Shown here piece by piece: positions 39,376-48,029 of a stretch of DNA of 48,029 bases (positions are counted from its first letter, which is position 1; each line of letters starts with the position of its first letter). Made by a program: the position numbers and the translations under genes. Source of the stretch: Emmonsiellopsis sp. PD_33 (Eukaryota > Ascomycota > Eurotiomycetes > Onygenales > Ajellomycetaceae); the NCBI GenBank assembly GCA_032988165.1, contig JANTQF010000268.1, forward strand, positions 1 through 48,029, in the 5' to 3' direction. The notes under the pieces were generated by a model. It was not told the DNA's origin. It searched no databases and saw nothing but the letters and a program-made list of their open reading frames with translations.

Positions 39376-41275
39376 TTCCTACCCGCTATATACGTATCAG
39401 TTCTGCTCTTTTTTTTTCTGCTCATAGCAAAGTAATAAGGCGTATCACCTCATTTCCCAATGCGGGGGCTAGACTCTGACCGTTGGGTTATTGTTATATT
39501 GGATCGTACCTACATATGTTATGCACGTCATGTATATGGGAACGGTTTGTAAAGAATCCGTTGCTCATGGATAGCAGTACAACAATAGTTGCCTACATCA
39601 TGTCTTCAAGTCCGCAGATATGCTTATGGGCCTTCCTCCTCCGGATTATTGGTTCAATTCCAAGCATAGAAAATTGGCATCCTGGACGACTGCTCCGAGT
39701 CCTTTCGTGGGCCAACAATACAAAATCACATCTGTGTCATTTTTCTTCCTTCCTAGGATGGTAATGCATAAAACACGACTCGGAGAATGCAAACGCCATT
39801 GTCAATATCAATGTACGAGACAATGCAATATTGTGTCTATTGTTCTCCAACTCCGTCCGGTTCAGGGGAAAATCTGTGCCGTACTAAACCGTGCAAGATC
39901 ACAGTTCGCATATTTGACGTCCAGAACGGGTGGGGGAATTTATTTGTTTCTTTATCCCTCTGTCATGCAAGAATATTGGGAGCGGTGCAGGCGAACACGG
40001 GTAAATTTTTGGTGCTAGCAGTGGTGATGGGAAGGATCTGCGTAAAAATAGAGTTAGTAATGAACCTCTAAATATTGTCCTGGCCAATTAGTCGTAGGCA
40101 CTGGATAGGTAGCCGCGCCGGATAAACAAGGTTAGTTAATGGGATATCTTGGTCTGGCGGAAGCTGCAAATGTCGCGAAAAGATACCGAGAAAAAATCCC
40201 GTGGCTTTTTTTCTCTGATAGAGAATCATGACTAGAGAGAGCATGACAAGGCCACCACATTTTGTAAATATTCACCCAGGAGTCAAGTTTGCTAGACCAC
40301 GGATGTCATCAGTCACCATGGGGGAGCGGGAATGTCTTTTCCCTTTGTCTAGCTGGGTAAGATTCTGCTCAAGGACCCATAGCTGAGCGTGGCATATAAT
40401 AACAAAGCTTCGCCCATCGCTCAGGGGCCAGGGGCCAGATAACGCAACGTTGTGAAGGTGTATTATCATCATCGAGCCGTCCTCCCCGCACTCATTCTTC
40501 AATAAAAAGGCCAGATTCAGGACATCAGGTCTAGAGGACAATGATATCTCGGGATATGGTAGCGGAAACAGATCAACAAGTGATATAATCAGCAATCCTT
40601 TCCCGTATTTTCAACAATTCCAATGTCGATTTGGAGAACGCCCAGCCATATCAGGCGGGGCCCTTGCAGTTGAAGCTGCCATCATACCATTTTCAGACTC
40701 GTTAAATGTCAAACACCGCAAAAGGCACTCGGATGTTGTCATTTTCCGACCTCGATGTGGGAAATAAAGTGACGACGGAGCTTGACGTTGTGGGCGGGTG
40801 GGTTTGTTTATGGAGCTCCCCTCGCCGCTCGCGTCGCCTTTGTCTGGCATTTGCGGGGTTGCGTGTTTTAGCGTGGCAAAGGGAGCACGGGCGGAGAAGA
40901 GAGACAGCGGGGAGGGCCTATGAAGGTCGGTGTATAACCATAACGCATCAAGCAGCTATACTATATAGTCCAGTACAGCCAGCAACGGCAGCGTTCGTGG
41001 TGGTTGGAAGCAGAGACAGCGAGGTTGTTGAGCTGTTTTGGAGATGAGGTCATCAATCATCATCCCGCACCCCACGGAGCTAGCCAGCTGCACATGATTG
41101 CTTACTCACCGTCTGGCCATTAGTATCAACCACGCCCCTGCAGAGCATCGACAACCTCCATCACGACAAGCTTGCTCTCTTCGGCCTGGCTTTGGATTCC
41201 GTATTCTAACCTCCCTCTCCGCCAGATGCACACCCCCGCTGCCCTCCCGGATAGCCTTCTTCGAAACACGTAGCT
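39376..41275. other. Intergenic region upstream of the septin-like gene
   Basis: 1.9 kb with no gene I can support; the short frames lack motifs and bias. TATACTATATAG near 40957-40970 is a candidate TATA for the septin-like gene about 300 bp downstream. Confidence 0.45.
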
Positions 41276-43617
41276 ATGCGGCCTGTCGTTCCCGACCCTT
41301 TCGTGGCTCGACCCCGCAAATCGTCCTCCTCCTCTCCAGCTGACGGCCGCCATGGTTCACCGGAGACCTTCTTTCTAGCTCGGAATACCGACATGGAGAA
41401 TTCACAGACTACACAGACTACTACAACTGATGATCCTGCAGATAGTACGTATGGTGTACAAAGCCTCAACGACTCGATAGTCGCCTCGACCGAAGTTCCA
41501 AGAGTGGCCATCTCAGCAGACGAGTCGGGCTCTCAGATTGATGGGGATATTGATGATAGCACCCTATCTACACATTTCCCGCGGAGGATGACGGCGATAA
41601 AGGTTGCTGAGGAGGCAGACCAAGAAAGAACGAGTAGTCCATCGCCTGAGAAGCACAGACACAGTCGAACCCCCTCAAACGTACCCACATCCCTCCCCCT
41701 AACGCCTTTCCTACTTGGCTCGCCCGCCGAACCCTCTTCACTTCCGAGCAGTCCGAAGTCAACATCTACACGGTCTTTTCGCCCATCCGATGAAATGTCG
41801 CTTCCGGACGGAGCTATAAGTCAGCCGATGGGGTCGGATAATGAGGACGGGTTTCTAGACTCGTCCGGGGTCCAAGATAGCACCCCACAGCTTATAATGC
41901 CGAGTATAAAGATGCCCAGCCGTCGACCATTCACTGAAAAAGGAAAATCCATGGGAAGATTCAAGATCCTCCTTGCTGGTGCTGCAGGTATGAAACGAGG
42001 CTGGGAGATGATGTTTTTGAGGATGGATAGCTAATAATGCGAATATAGGCTCTGGAAAAACATCACTTATCAAATCCATCGTCCAGATATTCGAGGATAT
42101 CGTGCATGTCGACCCGCTTTGTCGAAATTCTTCGCATATAGACCGCCAGAAAGCGGGAAAATCACGACATAAGAAGGGGTATCAACCTAGATCTGCGCCA
42201 GAACCAACGTCAATTACCGAAATATATGCCAGTACAAAACCATACCCATCTTGGTGGTCGGACCTTGAAGATTCAAGGGTTCTTCGAAGACGCAAAAGTA
42301 CAGGTGACATTGTTCTCGAGAGAAACCTCTGTTTCGTCGATACTACCAACGGGACCATGGGGCTGGCGGATCACAATGAGCGCATAGTCCAATACCTATC
42401 CCAGCAGTTCCGGAGGGCCACAGCAGCTATGGATTCAGTCAGTAACGACATTCAGGGCCTCCTGAGTGGGAATGGAGGTTCCCAGGTGGATGCCATACTC
42501 TACCTGATATCAGAAGGTACGCTAATTCCCCATGTTGTTTGAAAGGAACTGCTCTGACGTTTAGGTAGAAACCATCACGACGGATATATCATCCATCCGG
42601 AAGCTATCGGAATATACTAATGTAATCCCCCTAATATCTAAAGCCGACCTACTGTCTCCAAACCAGATACTTTCCGTGAAACGGTTGTTCCTTTCGCAGG
42701 CTCGCGATGCAGGGGTTCGACCATTTTTATTTGGAGACCCTGCCGACAATGTTGACAATGATGCTACTCCATCCGTACCATTCGCCGTTTCGTCCGCAAA
42801 CTCAAATGATGACGAGACCATGGACGCTAGCCTTCTGATGAGCCCCGATTATGTGCAGCCGTTGGTCCCGTCAGAATTGAACCTGCTGCTTGAAAAGTTG
42901 TTTGACCGGGATAATCTGGCATGGTTGCGGCATTTGGCAGCGAAAAAACTGACCCAAACATGCATATGGCATAAGCCTACCCCCGCGTCCCCGCCTGCCC
43001 CGAACTCCAAATCAGGGATATCTGACATCGAATCCTCTCAATTTACCTCTCCATTATCCTCAGTTTCCCCCTCGCAGGTCTTAGTCCCATATCCTGGTGC
43101 CGAAAGCGGGCCACCGGGATATGTAATGTCTCGGGTTGCCGACCACACACAGCGGGAGGAGCACATGGCGCGCGTGCGGCTTGCAAAATGGGCATCAGAC
43201 CTACAACAAAGCATGCGAAACGAGCGGGAACGATATGAATCCCTAGCCCGTGGCGAGCGGGCGGTATGGCTAACCGAGAGATTGGGAGAGTGCGTCTCTG
43301 ATGGCACACTGCTTCCGATAAGCCAGACGCCAGGATTCCCTCGGTTCCGGAGGAACGCTGATGGCCGTGGTGAGAGCGTCATTGTCCGACGGCCGGACGG
43401 GCAGAAGGTCAAGTACCGCGTGGCAGAAATAAGCTCCGTTGATCCCCTAGGCCTGATCCGGTGGAACGAAGATATCAAGCGGCGAGGCTGGATACTAGTG
43501 CAGGTGATCGGGAGCGTTGGGGTTGTGGGTGGGCTTGCGCTGTGGATTGCGAAGGCGTGGGGGTTTACCTCGCATGGTGTTTCGGAGTGGAATATGGGAT
43601 GGCTTAGCGGGGAGTGA
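41276..43617 (+). CDS. Septin-type GTPase-domain protein with C-terminal membrane anchor
   Basis: Three exons (41276-41987, 42049-42516, 42569-43617), introns of 61 and 52 bp, give 742 residues. Residues 1-220 are disordered and Ser/Thr/Pro-rich. G1/P-loop GAAGSGKTSL starts at 235 and spans intron 1. G3 is DTTNG at 335-339. SKAD at 417-420, after NVIPLI, is G4. A Ser/Pro-rich insert lies near 530-565, and a helical MARVRLAKWASDLQQSMRNERERYE follows. The C-terminus has one strong hydrophobic helix (about 700-726, WILVQVIGSVGVVGGLALW) with 16 residues after it, so it looks tail-anchored. Core septins form filaments at septa and lack such an anchor. This matches an atypical septin-like group, whose role is unclear. 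A second acceptor 4 bp upstream for intron 2 gives an early stop and was rejected. Confidence 0.82.
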
Positions 43618-44300
43618 TTCGATTCCTTTTTTGCTTCTACAAAAAAGTATATTTTTTTTTTTGTGAATGACGATGTGAGATGAGTTATGTATGGGGGGTT
43701 TAATGAGGTGTTGGGTAATGGGATATTTATTGATATGGACGGGCTTGCTTTGCTTCGACTCTTTTTATGACGCTATTTACTTTACATGGGTCTGGTCTGG
43801 TCTGGTCTCCCAGGGGTGGACTTCTTCTCTCACTTATCTATCATTTTTAGCAGGCGGTTCCGCATATATTTGAGTATAAAGGCGCACGGATGGGGGAGCT
43901 GAATAGTCGTTTATTCACAATCTTCCCCCTTGACTCTCAAGCCGATTCTAGTTACCTATTTGTTTAAGCCACTCAATTCATTTTAACCTTGTGAGATAAT
44001 ACATAATATGGCCAGGTAGTTAGGTAGTTAGGGCACGAATGAAAATGAGCCGTCCCCTCGTCTGTCTATTTGGTAGGTAGCTGCTGGCATCATTGTTGTG
44101 AACCTGCCCGGCCTAGATCTCGATCTAGATGGCTGCTACTACAGAGTTGATTGGCTCGAGCTGAGGGGGTTCAAGAGTCGATAGAAGTTTGCCGTCCACT
44201 GCTATCATCTCTGCCTGCATGTTACATGTCTGATATGTATCCCCAGCTCAGATCTGGGGGTTTGGGCTGCCCAGAGTTTGCCGCACTCCCGCCCCTTTTG
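43618..44300. other. 3' flank of the septin-like gene
   Basis: About 680 bp without a gene. TCTGG repeats (43791-43807) and TAGT-type repeats near 44014-44030 are the only structure seen. Confidence 0.5.
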
Positions 44301-44316
44301 GGGGGATTGGAGCATG

Positions 44317-44329
44317 GAACGTTCTAGAT
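44317..44329 (+). promoter_or_regulatory. Heat-shock element upstream of HSP90 (distal)
   Basis: GAACGTTCTAGAT gives three alternating units, GAA, TTC and GAt, at 5-bp spacing, the HSF trimer pattern with one mismatch. It lies about 690 bp before the HSP90 ATG. Confidence 0.6.
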
Positions 44330-44454
44330 GCATCTTTCCGCCGTCTGCGCTCAACCTGGAGGTGGTGGTGTTCTGTGGATGTTTTGCGTGGATGGGGTAT
44401 CCTTGCTGGGGTAGGTCGGTTAGGCTGCGTGGGCGAAGGCAGCAGACAGCCTCC

Positions 44455-44490
44455 AGGCAGCGGAGAGGCAGCGGAGAGGCAGCGAGAGGC
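44455..44490. repeat. GGCAGCGGAGA tandem repeat
   Basis: The 11-mer GGCAGCGGAGA is repeated about three times, the last copy degenerate, in the HSP90 promoter between the two heat-shock elements. Confidence 0.6.
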
Positions 44491-44603
44491 TTCCAAGGCT
44501 GGGGACAGCTAGTACAACAGCAGCAGACTGAGCAAAGGCAGCCTCACCGCCCGAGAGAGAGAGCCTCCCAAAGCGGCTAGCGCGGTGGCCGCAGCAGGCC
44601 ATG

Positions 44604-44621
44604 GAAATTTATGGAAGATTC
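44604..44621 (+). promoter_or_regulatory. Heat-shock element upstream of HSP90 (proximal)
   Basis: Four units at exact 5-bp spacing: GAA, TTA, GAA, TTC, one base off the ideal nGAAnnTTCn repeat. It lies about 230 bp before the GTAAGT of the leader intron, a sensible distance from the likely transcription start. Confidence 0.65.
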
Positions 44622-44834
44622 GCTTAGTGTCTTTTTTTTCTGCCAGCTCCAGACTTTCCCTTTTGGGCCGCTTTTAATTCTTCTCCCTTCTTCCACGCCG
44701 CTCTTCGTCCTCTTCTCTTCTCCCATCCCCCATCCCATCCGCTGCTGTCTCCTCGCACACCCCGTCTCCTATCTCTCTTCTCTTCGCCAGCTGCCAGCTC
44801 TGTCTGCCAATCTCTCTGTCTCTCTCCCCAATCT

Positions 44835-44990
44835 GTAAGTTGCCGTGTCTGCTGCTGGCTTTGTTGCCTCCGTTACCTGTGTTTTGCGACTGTTTACACC
44901 CCCCTCTCCACCCCCCCCCAGACACCGCAATTCTGAGCTCCAATACTCTTCTTTTATCTGCTGTTGAGCTTGTACTAACCAAAGCTTCAG
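44835..44990 (+). other. Probable intron in the HSP90 5' untranslated leader
   Basis: A consensus donor GTAAGT at 44835, a branch point TACTAAC at 44973-44979 and an acceptor CTTCAG ending at 44990 define a 156-bp intron. The remaining leader between acceptor and ATG is only 19 bp. Leader introns are common in fungal chaperone genes. Confidence 0.7.
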
Positions 44991-45009
44991 AATACCCCTA
45001 ACCGCAACC

Positions 45010-47241
45010 ATGTCCGAAACCTTCGAGTTCCAGGCTGAGATCTCTCAGCTCCTCTCCCTCATCATCAACACCGTCTACTCGAACAAGGAGATCTTCCTGC
45101 GAGAACTCATCTCCAACTGTTCCGATGCCCTTGACAAGATCCGCTATGAGGCCCTCTCGGACCCTAGCAAGCTCGACTCCAACAAGGATCTCCGCATTGA
45201 CATCATCCCCGACGCCGTCAACAAGACTCTTACCATCCGCGATACCGGTATTGGTATGACCAAGGCTGTATGTATCTATCTCCCCATAGCTATTCTATTC
45301 TCGAGCTGGTTCAGCGCTAACTATCCCATTGCAGGACCTTGTCAACAACCTGGGTACCATTGCCCGCTCCGGTACCAAGCAGTTCATGGAGGCTCTGACT
45401 GCTGGTGCCGATGTTTCTATGATTGGCCAGTTCGGTGTCGGTTTCTACTCCGCCTACCTCGTTGCCGATAAGGTGACTGTCGTTTCCAAGCACAATGATG
45501 ACGAGCAGTACGTCTGGGAGTCCAGTGCTGGTGGCACCTTCACCCTCACCCAGGACACCGAGGGTGAGGCCCTTGGCCGTGGTACCAAGATCATCCTCCA
45601 CCTGAAGGAGGAGCAGACCGACTACCTGGGCGAGAGCAAGATCAAGGAGGTCGTCAAGAAGCACTCCGAGTTCATCTCCTACCCCATCTACCTCCATGTC
45701 CTGAAGGAGACTGAGAAGGAGGTTCCCGATGAGGATGCTGAGGAGGAGGAGGTCAAGGAGGACGATGACAAGACCCCCAAGGTTGAGGAGGTCGATGATG
45801 AGGAGGAGGAGAAAAAGAAGGAGAAGAAGACCAAGAAGGTCAAGGAGAGCAAGATCGAGGAGGAGGAGCTCAACAAGACCAAGCCCATCTGGACCCGCAA
45901 CCCTGCTGATATCACTGCTGAGGAGTACGGCTCCTTCTACAAGACCCTGTCCAAGTAAGATTTTCCCTTTTACTCCTAAAAAATTGAATATGAAACTGAC
46001 ATTCCATTAGCGACTGGGAGGACCACCTTGCTGTCAAGCACTTCTCCGTCGAGGGTCAACTCGAATTCCGCGCCATCCTTTTCGTGCCCAAGCGCGCTCC
46101 CTTCGATCTCTTCGAGACCAAGAAGAGCAAGACCAACATCAAGCTCTACGTCCGCCGCGTCTTCATCACTGATGATGCCACTGACATCATTCCCGAGTGG
46201 CTCAGCTTCATCAAGGGTGTTGTCGACTCTGAGGACCTTCCTCTCAACCTTTCTCGTGAGACCCTCCAGCAGAACAAGATCATGAAGGTCATCAAGAAGA
46301 ACATCGTCAAGAAGACCCTCGAGCTCTTCAACGAGATCGCCGAAGACCGCGAGCAGTTCGACAAGTTCTACTCTGCCTTCAGCAAGAACATCAAGCTCGG
46401 TATCCACGAGGATGCCCAGAACCGCCCTGCCCTTGCCAAGCTCCTCCGCTTCAGCTCCACCAAGTCTGGCGATGAAACCACCTCCCTTGCCGACTATGTT
46501 ACCCGCATGCCAGAGCACCAGAAGCAGATGTACTACATCACCGGCGAGTCGCTCAAGGCTGTCCAGAAGTCTCCCTTCCTTGATGCCCTCAAGGAGAAGA
46601 ACTTCGAAGTTCTGTTCCTTGTTGACCCCATTGATGAGTATGCCATGACCCAGCTTAAGGAGTTCGATGGCAAGAAGCTCGTCGACATCACCAAGGACTT
46701 CGAGCTTGAGGAGACCGAGGAGGAGAAGAAGGAGCGTGAGGCTGAGGAGAAGGAGTACGAGAGTCTTGCCAAGAGCCTCAAGAACGTCCTCGGCGACAAG
46801 GTCGAGAAGGTCGTTGTCTCGCACAAGCTCGTCGGCGCCCCCTGCGCCATCCGTACTGGCCAGTTCGGTTGGTCCGCTAACATGGAGCGTATCATGAAGG
46901 CCCAGGCTCTCCGTGATACCTCGATGAGCTCGTACATGTCCTCCAAGAAGACCTTCGAGATCTCGCCCAAGTCCCCCATCATCAAGGAGCTCAAGAAGAA
47001 GGTCGAGGCCGATGGTGAGAACGACCGTACCGTCAAGTCCATCACCCAGCTCCTCTTCGAGACTTCCCTGCTCGTCTCTGGCTTCACCATTGAGGAGCCT
47101 GCCGGATTTGCTGAGCGCATCCACAAGCTCGTCTCTCTCGGACTGAACGTCGACGAGGAGGCCGAGACCGCCGAGGAGAAGGCCGATGAGGCCGTCCCCG
47201 CTGAGGCTGCTGGCGAGAGCGCCATGGAGGAGGTTGACTAG
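45010..47241 (+). CDS. HSP90: Cytosolic heat-shock protein Hsp90
   Basis: Three exons (45010-45267, 45335-45954, 46011-47241), introns of 67 and 56 bp, give 702 residues, normal for fungal Hsp90. The GHKL ATPase domain (1 to about 210) shows NKEIFLRELISNCSDALDKI, DTGIGMT and GQFGVGFYSAYLVAD. A charged linker (about 212-259) is rich in Glu and Lys. The middle domain has the catalytic-loop segment LSRETLQQNKIMK. The C-terminal dimer domain ends in MEEVD, the docking motif for TPR co-chaperones. It folds kinases and other clients in the cytosol. Codons end almost uniformly in C or G along its length, typical of very high expression and unlike the skew change in neighbouring genes. Two heat-shock elements and a leader intron lie upstream. 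Confidence 0.98.
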
Positions 47242-48029
47242 ATGTTGTGCGCATACGGGAAATGGGAATGTGTGAACGATGAGATGATTTTGACAAAGGC
47301 AGGGAAAAAAAGTGTTCATTGAAAAAGGAAAAGAAAAAAAGGCAACATTAGCGGTTGTTCTTTTTAATTGTGTTTTTTCTTTTTTTTTAATCTTCTTTCT
47401 TATGTTGAACCTCTTTTCCTATGTGTTTTTCCTTTTTTTTTTTTAATTAATGAATGAATTTCCTTGGGAACTTACTATTTTATTAAGATGCTGAAATGGT
47501 ATTATGTTTCTCTACATTACATCCCTTTACTGTTCTTTATAGGTGGGTAGTGCATGTTTCTAACATTTACCTAATATGCATGCGAGAAATGTTTCTGGCG
47601 CTGAGTTATATCCTCCTTTTTAAGAAACTTAGCTGGTAACTAACTAGTTATGGTAACTAATTCATTATAATTTAATCTGATGTGAAATTCTCCGCTTTCT
47701 AGGCAGTACTTACTATCTTTGCAAGATTTTCATAGCTACTTAATAAATTATATTAAAGTAAAAAGTTGGCTGATGCATGTGGTATTTAGATAGTTATGAA
47801 ATCATGGTTATAGAAACTAACACAATAAACAGTCAATGAGAAATTAAATAGCATGCCGGCAGGTTACATAGCAAATTGAGTAAGTATTGAAATATAACTA
47901 CCAATAATAATGTGATTTAATATGTTAATTATAATAAAGATATAAATCTTCTTTTTACTATCCTTTTTAAGCTAGTTTCTATAAACTATTTAATGAGATT
48001 TTTGCAGAATTCCATTCAGATCTATATTT
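47242..48029. other. HSP90 3' flank grading into AT-rich sequence
   Basis: T-rich tracts (47345-47450) probably carry the poly(A) site. After about 47560 the sequence is strongly AT-rich with few CpGs (near 47585, 47599, 47692 and 47857). This could be the edge of a repeat lying outside the window. No protein motif or terminal repeat was found. Confidence 0.5.

Noticed and set aside
42565..42568. Alternative acceptor for intron 2 of the septin-like gene (after TTAG at 42564)
   Set aside because: It shifts the frame and meets a stop within about 20 codons; the acceptor ending at 42568 keeps the GTPase frame and SKAD motif.
45976..47319. 447-codon open frame antisense to HSP90 exon 3
   Set aside because: It is an out-of-frame mirror of highly biased HSP90 codons (Leu/Glu-rich), with no domain; such shadows are expected opposite C-ending codons.

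Overview
The window is nuclear DNA from a filamentous ascomycete, most likely a eurotiomycete (Eurotiales/Onygenales type). Short 50-120 bp introns with GTAWGT-like donors and CTAAC/CTAAT branch points, an Hsp90 ending in MEEVD, a NUC-1/PalcA-type bHLH regulator, an AspRS-DUF2156 fusion and a mutated Ty1/copia element all point that way. Genus cannot be fixed from sequence alone.

Layout. 1-443 is unique flank. 444-5674 is a complete but dead Ty1/copia LTR retrotransposon on the minus strand. It has 114-bp LTRs, a perfect 5-bp target duplication (AAATC), and gag, PR, INT, RT and RNase H remnants in that order. From 444 to 5560 it contains no CpG dinucleotide. It sits about 70 bp beyond the stop codon of the next gene. 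5750-8596 (minus) is an AspRS-DUF2156 fusion, ergosteryl-aspartate synthase (erdS). Across a 2.7-kb divergent intergenic stretch lies an HSL-type alpha/beta hydrolase (11325-12515), the probable ergosteryl-aspartate hydrolase (erdH). Together they would attach aspartate from Asp-tRNA to ergosterol and remove it again. Next come a hemerythrin-domain protein (13397-14241), UTP23 (14972-16162), CMC2 (16600-16947, minus), PWP1 (17524-19237), an orphan Ser-rich protein (22156-22965), RRN3 (25073-27390), an orphan protein with an eight-cysteine cluster (28993-30547), a PTC7-like mitochondrial PP2C (31222-32587), the bHLH regulator (34440-36654, minus), a small secreted Cys peptide (38966-39175, minus), a tail-anchored septin-like GTPase (41276-43617) and Hsp90 (45010-47241).

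How the genes relate. UTP23 (18S processing), PWP1 (60S assembly) and RRN3 (Pol I initiation) form a loose ribosome-biogenesis neighbourhood. CMC2 and the PP2C act in mitochondria. ErdS/ErdH form a sterol-modification pair. The rest look like ordinary housekeeping neighbours. All intron boundaries were placed by reading splice sites and checking frame; every model is a whole number of codons.

Most unusual signals: (i) total loss of CpG inside the retrotransposon, with every LTR-LTR difference explained by CpG transitions and one LTR mostly spared next to erdS; (ii) a repeated within-gene switch in many CDSs from C-rich to G-rich coding strand near the 3' end; (iii) the divergent erdS-erdH pair with a transposon at the 3' end of erdS; (iv) the orphan eight-cysteine protein and the tail-anchored septin-like GTPase. 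No tRNA, rRNA or CRISPR was found.
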